Shown here: in pieces, positions 55,559 to 64,000 of the stretch
Layout of the letters: every line of letters begins with the position of its first letter
How positions within the stretch are numbered: the first letter of the stretch is position 1
Source of the DNA: Aquabacterium sp. A3
GTDB taxonomy: Bacteria > Pseudomonadota > Gammaproteobacteria > Burkholderiales > Burkholderiaceae_C
Length of the DNA stretch: 64,000 bases
Direction: 5' to 3'
Assembly (NCBI RefSeq): GCF_038069945.1
Contig: NZ_JBBPEV010000001.1
Span: forward strand, 558,001 to 622,000
Position numbers and translations under genes: made by a program
Notes under the pieces: model-generated
Seen by the model: only the letters and a program-made list of their open reading frames with translations
Told to the model about the DNA's origin: nothing
Database searches by the model: none

Positions 55559-56005
55559 ATGCCCTGCTGCAACGCACTGACCAAGATGATGCCCATGCTG
55601 CTGGCAGGTTTGATCATCAACACACCAGCCTGGGCGGTCTATCGTTGCGCAGCACTGCCAGGACAGGCGCCCACCTACAGCCAATGGCCTTGTGAGGCCC
55701 GGGGCCAACCCATCAAGGTGGACGACCCGCGCTCGCCCCAACAGGCCGCGCAGGCCCGGCGCGACCACGCACAGGCCCAAAAGGTGGCCAAACAGTTTGA
55801 CCGCCGCATGCGCCAGGAGGCGCGCGCGCGACGCAAGGAGCACCCGACCGCCATCGACGGGCCCGTGCGGCAGGTGTCTGTGGGACAGCCCGAGGCCCGC
55901 GACAAGCCACCCCGCCGACGCAAACACCTGACCAAGGACACCGATCAGGCGGAGCGCACCTTCAGGGCCGTGCAGCCCAAAAACACCGCACGCGTCACGC
56001 CTTGA
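55559..56005 (+). CDS. Hypothetical secreted protein, DUF4124-like N-terminus
   Basis: A 148-aa protein with a signal peptide (residues about 10-26, ending AWA) followed by YRCAALPGQAPTYSQWPCEARG, which has the two Cys and Tyr spacing of DUF4124-type exported proteins. The remaining two thirds are highly charged, rich in Arg, Lys, Gln and Asp (QQAAQARRDHAQAQKVAKQF) and probably a coiled or disordered tail. It starts 15 bases after the pth stop. Function unknown. Confidence 0.65.
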   Translation: MPCCNALTKMMPMLLAGLIINTPAWAVYRCAALPGQAPTYSQWPCEARGQPIKVDDPRSPQQAAQARRDHAQAQKVAKQFDRRMRQEARARRKEHPTAIDGPVRQVSVGQPEARDKPPRRRKHLTKDTDQAERTFRAVQPKNTARVTP

Positions 56006-56029
56006 GCCGGCCTGCGCGCCACGCCAGGC

Positions 56030-57470
<1,441 letters not shown>

Positions 57471-57480
57471 GTGAAGCTGC

Positions 57481-57508
57481 GATTGTAAAAAGCCGCGCGC
57501 CTACAATC
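57481..57508. promoter_or_regulatory. Divergent -10 boxes of rsmD and ftsY
   Basis: The 46-bp gap holds a 7-bp inverted repeat: GATTGTA (57481-57487) and TACAATC (57502-57508). Each strand therefore carries a TACAAT -10 box pointing to its own gene. The ftsY box ends 9 bases before the ATG, so that transcript would have almost no leader. No strong -35 boxes are visible. Confidence 0.45.
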
Positions 57509-57516
57509 TCGACATC

Positions 57517-58635
57517 ATGTTCAGTTTCATCAAGAAAAAGCTGGGCTGGGGTGCCTCCGAGGACGCCAGCCCCCCGGAGACACCAGCGGCCAAGGCGGTG
57601 CCAGAGGCGCCCCAAGCGCCACAAATGCCCGAAGCGCCCAAGGTGATGGCACCCGCCGCCATGCCACCGGCCGCGGCACAGCCTTTGGCAAGCTCGCCCC
57701 CCCAGGCAACGGCCCCGATCGAACGTCGCTCGTGGCTGGACAAGCTGCGTCAGGGCCTGCGCAAGACCGGCAGCAGCATCGCACAGGTGTTCACGGGCAC
57801 GCAGATCGACGACGCCCTTTACGAAGAGCTGGAGGCCGCCTTGCTGATGGCCGACGCTGGCGTGGCCGCCACAGAACACCTGCTGAAGGACCTGAAACGC
57901 CGCGTGAAAGAGACCAAGGCCACGGCCCCCGAACAGGTCAAAGCGCTGCTGATCGAGGCCATCACAGACCTGCTTGAGCCCCTGGAAAAGCCGCTGTCGG
58001 TGGGTGAACACACGCCCACCGTGATGATGGTGGCCGGTGTCAATGGCGCGGGCAAGACCACGACCATTGGCAAGCTGACCCGTCATCTGGCCGATGCACG
58101 GCAAAAAGTGCTGCTGGCCGCCGCCGACACCTTTCGTGCGGCCGCCAGAGAGCAATTGTCGGTCTGGGCCAACCGCAACGAGGTGGAAATCGTCAGTCAG
58201 GAGGGCGGAGACCCGGCGGCAGTGACCTTCGATGCCGTGCAGGCTGGCCTGGCCCGGCACTGTGATGTCGTCATCGCCGACACGGCGGGCCGACTGGCCA
58301 CCCAACTCCACCTGATGGACGAGCTACGCAAGATCAAGCGCGTGATCGGCAAGGCCATGGAGGGCGCACCGCACGAGGTGCTGCTGGTCGTCGACGGCAA
58401 CACCGGACAGAATGCCTTGTCTCAGGTGAAGGCCTTCGACGAAGCGCTGGGGCTGACCGGACTCATCGTGACCAAACTGGATGGCACGGCCAAAGGCGGG
58501 GTGCTGGCGGCGATTGCGCTGTGGTCGCAGACGCGGCAGGCGCCCGTGCCCGTGTACTTCATCGGGGTCGGAGAAAAGCTGGAAGATCTGCAGACGTTCA
58601 GCGCCCGCGAATTTGCTCAAGCCCTCCTGGCCTGA
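57517..58635 (+). CDS. ftsY: Signal recognition particle receptor FtsY
   Basis: GTPase receptor that docks the SRP-ribosome complex at the membrane. The 372-aa protein has a short Ala/Pro-rich A-domain (residues 1-65), an N-domain helical bundle, and the G-domain: GVNGAGKTTTIGKL, DTFRAAAREQL, DTAGRLATQLHLM, TKLDGTAKGG, VYFIGVGEKLEDL. Its partner Ffh is 1.2 kb downstream on the other strand. The last 19 bases overlap the convergent DUF2726 gene. Confidence 0.97.
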   Translation: MFSFIKKKLGWGASEDASPPETPAAKAVPEAPQAPQMPEAPKVMAPAAMPPAAAQPLASSPPQATAPIERRSWLDKLRQGLRKTGSSIAQVFTGTQIDDALYEELEAALLMADAGVAATEHLLKDLKRRVKETKATAPEQVKALLIEAITDLLEPLEKPLSVGEHTPTVMMVAGVNGAGKTTTIGKLTRHLADARQKVLLAAADTFRAAAREQLSVWANRNEVEIVSQEGGDPAAVTFDAVQAGLARHCDVVIADTAGRLATQLHLMDELRKIKRVIGKAMEGAPHEVLLVVDGNTGQNALSQVKAFDEALGLTGLIVTKLDGTAKGGVLAAIALWSQTRQAPVPVYFIGVGEKLEDLQTFSAREFAQALLA

Positions 58636-59606
58636 GGCGCCACACTCACCAGCCGCGGCTTGTTGGGCCGATCCTCGATGAGGGCCATGCCCGATGGACG
58701 CGAGGACCGCGGCGCGTCATCGTCCGGCGTCAGGCCGGTGGCAGGGTCGGTGTCAAGGTCATCAAACCAGGTCGACGGTGGGGGCTCCTTGCGTTCGCCC
58801 TCTTGCGCACCCGCCTCGTCAGCGTCCATCTGCGCGTGCCCGTCATCCTCTGACTGCGTCCAGGCGTGGATGTCAAAATCCAGCGCCTGATGCGCTGGCG
58901 GCTCCGGCGCACGGGCCGACGACAATCCAGACTGCATCGACGCCACCACGGCAGCCGCCTCCGCATCGCGTCGGGCCAGGCTGGCATCCTGGTAGCCCGA
59001 GCGCCCCGAGGTCTGCAAAGCAGAGCCCAGGATGGCCTCACGGGCCACGGCCGGCCCGGGCAACGCACCTTCCAGCCAGACATGCACGGGAATGCGGGCG
59101 GCGTGCAAGACCTTGTCCATGCGTTGCTGCCGCTTCAAGGCGCTTTCTTTGGTGCCCGCATGCCCTTGGCGCACCTCGACCACGGCCACCACCTGCGACG
59201 ACATGTCACAAACCACCAGATCGGCGCACAAAGAGCCCACCCGCCGCAGCCATTCGGCGTAGGAGTTCCTGGTGGGAACCTTGACGAAACGGGCCACCGG
59301 CACCTGCGCCAGGATGATGTGATCCGGCAAGGCTCGCCGCAAGACGTGATAAGCCTCACGTTCTCCAGACTTGAGCACCCGGGTGGCCAGGGGTTCCCAG
59401 GCGGCCAGGGTGTCGAGTTGCTCGTCATGCTCAACGGCGCGACGCACACGCCGGCGCCGACTGCGTCGCCCGCCGGCATCTCCGTCCGAGGCCGAACGGC
59501 GCGCATCGCGGCCAGACTTCTGGCGCTGAAACCACCACGCGCCCATCAAGCCTGCCGACCCCAGCGCAGCTGCCAGGATCAGCGGCCACATCGAGATCAA
59601 ATCCAT
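58617..59606 (-). CDS. DUF2726 domain protein with N-terminal membrane anchor
   Basis: A 329-aa protein with one N-terminal TM segment (residues 8-26), an Arg-rich stretch (SRRRRVRRA), and a DUF2726 domain (about 75-200: VLKSGEREAYHVLRRALPDHIILAQVPVARFVKV, then LVVCDMSSQVVAVVEV) that resembles restriction-endonuclease-like folds. The C-terminal third is acidic and probably disordered. DUF2726 occurs with nucleases and helicases but its role is unproven. Confidence 0.75.
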   Translation of the reverse strand: MDLISMWPLILAAALGSAGLMGAWWFQRQKSGRDARRSASDGDAGGRRSRRRRVRRAVEHDEQLDTLAAWEPLATRVLKSGEREAYHVLRRALPDHIILAQVPVARFVKVPTRNSYAEWLRRVGSLCADLVVCDMSSQVVAVVEVRQGHAGTKESALKRQQRMDKVLHAARIPVHVWLEGALPGPAVAREAILGSALQTSGRSGYQDASLARRDAEAAAVVASMQSGLSSARAPEPPAHQALDFDIHAWTQSEDDGHAQMDADEAGAQEGERKEPPPSTWFDDLDTDPATGLTPDDDAPRSSRPSGMALIEDRPNKPRLVSVAPQARRA

Positions 59607-59843
59607 CGTCCAGCCTTCCAGGTGTCGTTGAAGTGGTCACTGCAGGCCAACCGTCCCGTGGGACATCTTGACCTTGGGGTTCGCCGACTATTTCGGCTGC
59701 ACGCCGGCGCAACTGAAGTGCGCGTGACGACCCGTGACCGCAGTTTCAGACCCTAACATCCGCCCTGCCTGCGAACAAGGGGGAAACCGACCTGGCAGCA
59801 GGTGAAAATTGTGAGGGAGCGTAGCAGGGCTGGTCAGCGCTTT

Positions 59844-61223
59844 TCAGCGCCCCATGCCGGGCAGCCCCTTCATGCCGCCCATGCGCTTCATCATCTTGAA
59901 GAGGCCGCCGCCCTTCATCTTTTTCATCATGTCCTGCATCTGGCCGAACTGGTTGAGCAGGCGGTTCACATCCTGGATTTGCACCCCGGCGCCCGCCGCG
60001 ATGCGGCGCTTGCGACTGGCCTTGCTTTTGCCGTCGGTGAGCAAGGCGGGTTGGCGGCGCTCCTTGGCCGTCATGGCGTTGATGATGCCCTCCATGCGTC
60101 GCATGTCGCGCTCGGCACGGTCCATGTCGGCGTGGCCGGCCTTGGCCGCCATCTCGGCCGGCAGCTTGTCCATCAGGGTGGACAGGCCGCCCATCTTCTT
60201 CATCTGGCCGAGCTGCATGAGGAAGTCGTTGAAGTCGAACTCCACCCCCGACTTGACCTTCTCGGCCAGCTTCTGGGCGGCGGCCATGTCGACGCCCTTT
60301 TGCACCTCTTCGACCAGGGCCACGATGTCGCCCATGCCCAGCACGCGGCCCGCATGGCGATCGGCATCGAACACCTCCAGGCCATCGATCTTTTCCGACA
60401 CGCCCGCGAACTTGATGGGCACGCCCGTGATCTGCCGCACCGACAGGGCCGCACCACCGCGAGAATCGCCGTCCAGCTTGGTCAGCACCACACCGGTCAG
60501 GGGCAGCGCCTCCTTGAAGGCCTTGGCGGTGTTGACCGCGTCCTGCCCCTGCATGGCATCCACCACGAACAGGGTTTCGACCGGATTCAGTTGGGCGTGC
60601 AAGGCCTTGATCTCGGCCATCAGGGCCTCATCAATGGCCAGGCGGCCGGCCGTGTCCACCAGCAGCACGTCAAAGTAGTGTCGGCGGGCGTGGTCCAGCG
60701 CGGCCGCCGCGATCTCGGCAGGTTTCTGCTCGGGGTTGGACGGAAACCACTCCCCCCCAGCCTGGCCTGTGACGGTCTTGAGCTGCTCGATCGCCGCGGG
60801 CCGGTACACGTCGGCCGACACGGTGAGCACCTTTTTCTTGCGTTTCTCGATGAGGTGCCGTGTGAGCTTGGCCGTGGTGGTGGTCTTGCCCGCCCCCTGC
60901 AAACCCGCCATGAGGATGACCGCCGGTGGCTGCGCCGCCAGATTCAGGTCGGCCACACCGTCGCCCATGGTGGCGGCCAGCTCCTTTTGAACGATGCTGA
61001 CGAGCACCTGCCCGGGCGTCAGCGAGGACACCACCTCCTGCCCCAGTGCCTTGTCCTTGACGCGGGCGATGAAATCCTTCACCACGGGCAGGGCCACGTC
61101 GGCCTCCAGCAAGGCCATGCGGACCTCACGGAGCATGTCCTGCACATTGGATTCCGTGATGCGGGACTGCCCCCGCATGGTCTTGACGAGACGGCTCAGC
61201 CGTTCGGTGAGGTTCGATGCCAT
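59844..61223 (-). CDS. ffh: Signal recognition particle protein Ffh
   Basis: Binds signal peptides and 4.5S RNA and targets nascent membrane proteins to FtsY. The 459-aa protein has the N-domain, G-domain motifs GLQGAGKTTTTAKL, DTAGRLAIDEALM and TKLDGDSRGGAAL, and the Met-rich M-domain ending MKKMKGGGLFKMMKRMGG. The 237-base gap after its stop (59607-59843) holds no feature that I can recognise. It is divergent from the CcsA-like gene. Confidence 0.98.
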   Translation of the reverse strand: MASNLTERLSRLVKTMRGQSRITESNVQDMLREVRMALLEADVALPVVKDFIARVKDKALGQEVVSSLTPGQVLVSIVQKELAATMGDGVADLNLAAQPPAVILMAGLQGAGKTTTTAKLTRHLIEKRKKKVLTVSADVYRPAAIEQLKTVTGQAGGEWFPSNPEQKPAEIAAAALDHARRHYFDVLLVDTAGRLAIDEALMAEIKALHAQLNPVETLFVVDAMQGQDAVNTAKAFKEALPLTGVVLTKLDGDSRGGAALSVRQITGVPIKFAGVSEKIDGLEVFDADRHAGRVLGMGDIVALVEEVQKGVDMAAAQKLAEKVKSGVEFDFNDFLMQLGQMKKMGGLSTLMDKLPAEMAAKAGHADMDRAERDMRRMEGIINAMTAKERRQPALLTDGKSKASRKRRIAAGAGVQIQDVNRLLNQFGQMQDMMKKMKGGGLFKMMKRMGGMKGLPGMGR

Positions 61224-61257
61224 GAAATGGTCGCGCTTGCTCTTTTAAACTGGAGCC

Positions 61258-62115
61258 ATGATTTTATCGCCCGCCCTACACACCAGTTGGCCAGCCGGTC
61301 TGGCTGTCCTGGCTTATCTGGTCGCCGCCCTGTGGCCGGTGCGCCCCGAGCGACCCGCGCCACAGGACGATCGAGGGGTGTGGCTGGCCCTCACCGTGGC
61401 CTGGCTGGCGCAAGGCATCGCCCTGGCGCTGGACATCTTCCCACCTGAACCCGGCGCCTCCAGCCGCTTCGGCTTTGCCCCCGCCTTGTCGATGACCTTG
61501 TGGGTGGTGGTCGGGGTCTATGGCCTGGAGAGTCGCCGGCTGGGCTGGCCCTCGGTGCGCCGTGGGCTGGCGGTGCTGGCCATGCTGGCTGTGGCGGTGG
61601 CCTGGCTCTTTCCGGGGCAGACTCAGCCCGACGTCACGGCCATCTGGGCGCCCGTGCACTGGCTGACGGGGCTGGCTGCTTACGGACTGATCGGTGCTGC
61701 ACTGCTGCACGCGGTGTTTCTGAGGCGCGCCGAACGACAGCTCAGGCAGCGTCACTCGACGCTGCCGGTCGCCCACCTCACGCCGCCACCGCCAGCCCCT
61801 GGGGCGCTGGGCATGCCCTTGCTTCAGCTGGAATCCCTGACCATGAAGTTCGTTGGCGCGGGGTTCCTGATGCTCAGCCTGACCCTGGCGCTGGGGGCGG
61901 TGTTTGCTCAGCCATGGCGATGGGACCACAAAACGGTGTTTTCGGTGCTGTCGTGGGTGGTGTTTGCCATATTGATGGTGGGGCGGCTGCGGTTTGGCTG
62001 GCGCGGACGACAAGCCAGCCGCTGGCTGCTGGCCGGATCGGGCCTGCTGCTGCTGGCGTACGTGGGCTCCCGCTTCGTCCTGGAAGTGCTGCTGTCGCGC
62101 GCCGCAGGAGGCTGA
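61258..62115 (+). CDS. CcsA/YpjD-like cytochrome c assembly membrane protein
   Basis: A 285-aa inner-membrane protein with about eight TM segments, matching the cytochrome c assembly family found next to ffh in proteobacteria (YpjD type). Conserved His residues lie in APVHWLTGLAAYGLIGAALLHAVFL and near WRWDHKTVFSVLSW. The tryptophan-rich heme motif WWD is not present, so heme handling is uncertain. A short 34-bp gap separates it from the ffh start on the other strand. Confidence 0.82.
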   Translation: MILSPALHTSWPAGLAVLAYLVAALWPVRPERPAPQDDRGVWLALTVAWLAQGIALALDIFPPEPGASSRFGFAPALSMTLWVVVGVYGLESRRLGWPSVRRGLAVLAMLAVAVAWLFPGQTQPDVTAIWAPVHWLTGLAAYGLIGAALLHAVFLRRAERQLRQRHSTLPVAHLTPPPPAPGALGMPLLQLESLTMKFVGAGFLMLSLTLALGAVFAQPWRWDHKTVFSVLSWVVFAILMVGRLRFGWRGRQASRWLLAGSGLLLLAYVGSRFVLEVLLSRAAGG

Positions 62116-62118
62116 TGC

Positions 62119-62394
62119 ATGGGCGCCGTCCTCAAGCTGCTGCTGGTCATCGTGGTGGGCCTGTGGCTGTGGTACTCACCCGCACTGCGCCGTCTGTGGC
62201 GCCCTGGCGACAAGCCCAGGCCTCCCGGCGCCAACCTGCCCGAACGCATGGTGCGCTGCGCACACTGCGGCATCCACCTGCCTGAAAGCGATGCCGTGCG
62301 CTCGCCCGAGGGATCGCTGTATTGCTCTGCCTCGCACTGTTCTCGGGGCACACGTGCCGAACAACAAGACCATCCCCAAGACCACCATGGCTGA
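62119..62394 (+). CDS. PP0621-family small membrane protein, Cys motif
   Basis: A 91-aa protein with one N-terminal TM segment (residues 3-19) and a small metal-binding-like motif with Cys47, Cys50, Cys69 and Cys74 (CAHC and YCSASHC). It belongs to the short PP0621 proteins placed between ccsA-like and pilS genes in this group of bacteria. It starts 3 bases after the CcsA-like gene and its end overlaps the pilS start by 8 bases. Function unknown. Confidence 0.75.
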   Translation: MGAVLKLLLVIVVGLWLWYSPALRRLWRPGDKPRPPGANLPERMVRCAHCGIHLPESDAVRSPEGSLYCSASHCSRGTRAEQQDHPQDHHG

Positions 62395-64000
62395 CCGCCC
62401 GCGCGCACAGGGCCCCCAGGGGGCCGACCAGCAGGGCTCCTGGTTCGGTGCGATCGATGAGGCGTCGCCGACGGTGTGGCCGGCCAGCGTTCAGGGCCCT
62501 GAGCCCACGGCCGCATCGGCATCACCATCGTCCTCGGTCAAAACGGGCATCTCGCCACAGTGGCCCTCGTTTCAACGCGTGCACCGGGCGTTTCTGGGGG
62601 CACGGGTGGCCGTGTCAGCGGTGCTCTCCGGTCTGGTCATGCTGGCTGCGGCGCTGGGCACGGCACCCCCGGGATGGTTGCTGATGCTGATTGGCGGTCA
62701 CCTGGTGCTGACCCTCGCGGCATGGATGTGGCCTGGCCTGCGAGAGCCCCGCGGGCGTGACGGCGGAGGCCTCAACACCGGGCAGGCTTTGGCCACCGTG
62801 GGGGTGGACCTGAGCCTGTTTGCCCTGCTGCACCACCTCACGGGTCCCCATCTGAACTCACAGGCCCTGCTGGTGCTGCCCGTGCTGATGGCCGCCGTCC
62901 TGTTGCCCAGGCTCATGGCCATGGGCGTGGCGGCCACCGTGACCATCACCTTGCTGAGTGCCGCCTGGATACAAGGGCAAGAAGGCGGTCAGACGGCCTC
63001 GCTGCTGGTTCAGGCAGGGGTCACCGGCTTTGGCCTGTTCGTGATGTCGATGCTGGCGTCAGAACTGTCCACCCGGCTGGCCAGAGAAGAACGCAGCGCC
63101 CGCGGCAGCCTGGAGCTGGCACGCCAGCAGGCTCGACTGAACCGCCTGGTGATCGAAGAAATGAGCGATGGCGTCATGGTGGTCGACCGCCAAGGCCGCG
63201 TGCGAACCGCCAACCCCGCCGCCCGGCGCTTGCTGTCTGCGCAGGGACAGGCCGCGCCGGCGCCATTCAAACTGCATGGCGTGCCGGCCTGGGCCCCGCT
63301 GGTGAGGGCGATCGGCCAGGGGCAACAGCAAGGCGGCCTGGGTGACAACGGCATCGAGATCAGCCTGCGCTTTGACGACCAGAGCAGCCGAGACCTGCGG
63401 GTGCGCCTGCGATTCACACGCGAGCAATCGCCCCGGCAGGTCGAAGACATGTGTGTGGTGCTGCTGGAAGACCTGCGCAGCGTGCGCGCGCGTGAGCGGC
63501 AGGCCAAGCTGGCCGCCATGGGACGCATGTCGGCCGGCATCGCACACGAGATCCGCAACCCCCTGGCGGCCATTGCCCAGGCCAACGCCTTGCTGGAAGA
63601 AGACCCGTTGTCGCCCACACAACGTCGCCTGACTCGCATGATTGCCGACAACGTCGGCCGACTCAAACACATCGTCAACGACATCCTCGCCGTGGCACCG
63701 GGTTTGAGGCCGCCGGCGCCACTCATCGAACCGATCGAGCAGGTCGTCGCCATCTGCAATGAATGGCGAGGGGTTCATGCCCTGGGTGCAGGTTCCGACA
63801 GCATCCTGGAGATCGATCCGGGCAACACCGTTCGACACGGCCCCATCCGTTGCCGCTTCGAGCCAGAGCACCTCCACCGGGTCATCACCAATTTGCTGGA
63901 CAACGCCTTGCGCTACCACAGCGGCGAACCCGGGGCCTTGCTCGTGAGCCTGCGCCTGCTGAATCAGGGACACAGCCCAGCCCAATTGATGGTGTCGGTG
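62387..64000 (+). CDS. pilS: Sensor histidine kinase PilS (3' end outside window)
   Basis: Sensor of the PilS-PilR pair that controls type IV pilin expression. The frame is open from ATG 62387 to the right edge (538 codons seen). It has several N-terminal TM segments (about residues 70-225), a PAS domain (VIEEMSDGVMVVDRQGRVRT near 255), the phospho-acceptor His387 in AGIAHEIRNPLAAIAQ, and the start of the ATPase domain with the N-box NLLDNALRYHSG. The order ffh-ccsA-PP0621-pilS is conserved, and pilR is expected next. The N-terminal 65 residues are Pro/Ser/Ala-rich. Confidence 0.9.
   Translation, partial: MADRPRAQGPQGADQQGSWFGAIDEASPTVWPASVQGPEPTAASASPSSSVKTGISPQWPSFQRVHRAFLGARVAVSAVLSGLVMLAAALGTAPPGWLLMLIGGHLVLTLAAWMWPGLREPRGRDGGGLNTGQALATVGVDLSLFALLHHLTGPHLNSQALLVLPVLMAAVLLPRLMAMGVAATVTITLLSAAWIQGQEGGQTASLLVQAGVTGFGLFVMSMLASELSTRLAREERSARGSLELARQQARLNRLVIEEMSDGVMVVDRQGRVRTANPAARRLLSAQGQAAPAPFKLHGVPAWAPLVRAIGQGQQQGGLGDNGIEISLRFDDQSSRDLRVRLRFTREQSPRQVEDMCVVLLEDLRSVRARERQAKLAAMGRMSAGIAHEIRNPLAAIAQANALLEEDPLSPTQRRLTRMIADNVGRLKHIVNDILAVAPGLRPPAPLIEPIEQVVAICNEWRGVHALGAGSDSILEIDPGNTVRHGPIRCRFEPEHLHRVITNLLDNALRYHSGEPGALLVSLRLLNQGHSPAQLMVSV

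Noticed and set aside
59607..59843. Search for 4.5S SRP RNA next to ffh
   Set aside because: No conserved GGAA tetraloop hairpin or long stem of the expected form was seen in this gap.
59802..61448. 548-codon open frame on the plus strand opposite ffh
   Set aside because: It is the antisense shadow of ffh, rich in His, Gly and Leu, with no family resemblance. High GC keeps such frames open.

Overview
The window is a gene-dense, high-GC chromosomal segment from a betaproteobacterium of the order Burkholderiales, most likely of the Comamonadaceae / Leptothrix-Aquabacterium type. The evidence is the gene content and order (tsaE-amiC-mutL-miaA, ispE-tRNA-Gln-prs-rplY-pth, ffh-ccsA-PP0621-pilS, divergent ispD/mfd), a phasin gene (polyhydroxyalkanoate granules) and a PEP-CTERM surface protein. 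I see no rRNA, CRISPR array, prophage or insertion sequence. The species cannot be named from the sequence alone.

Layout. 1-4.7 kb: the end of a PEP-CTERM protein gene, ppa, a phasin gene, the N-degron transferases aat and bpt, and a periplasmic SIMPL protein. 4.7-6.9 kb: an OmpR/EnvZ-type two-component pair behind a long inverted repeat. 6.9-12.3 kb: the two MEP-pathway genes ispF and ispD lie on the same strand but are separated by about 4 kb of accessory genes: a condensation-domain acyltransferase, amtB with a sigma-54/NtrC-type promoter, and a Phd-zeta toxin-antitoxin pair. 12.3-17.8 kb: mfd, tfoX, serB, rraA. 18-20.5 kb: a GT39 glycosyltransferase coupled to a PAP2 phosphatase. 20.5-27.7 kb: NAD biosynthesis (nadA-nadC and nadB) interrupted by a TetR / serine hydrolase / Tat amidohydrolase / ComFB block. 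27.7-31.6 kb: a second GT39, a quinone oxidoreductase-like gene and queG. 31.6-39 kb: tsaE-amiC-mutL-rluF-MFS-miaA. 39-42.5 kb: an ODP-like metallo-beta-lactamase fold protein, an MsbA-type ABC exporter and an OmpA lipoprotein. 42.6-49.3 kb: thyA-folA-xthA, an orphan chorismate mutase behind a trp-type attenuator, and the base-excision glycosylases mutY and mutM with a dynamin-like GTPase. 49.4-55.5 kb: TPR-lolB-ispE, tRNA-Gln, prs, rplY, pth. 55.5-64 kb: ferredoxin, coaD, rsmD, ftsY, DUF2726, ffh, ccsA-like, PP0621-like and the start of pilS.

Most genes are housekeeping. The points that stand out are: (1) a leader peptide with tandem Trp codons and mutually exclusive hairpins in front of an orphan chorismate mutase, (2) the ispF/ispD interruption with its toxin-antitoxin pair and operator-overlapped promoter, (3) the NtrC/sigma-54 promoter of amtB, (4) the 14-bp inverted repeat before ompR, and (5) several enzymes with altered or unusual active-site motifs (PAP2, ODP-like protein).
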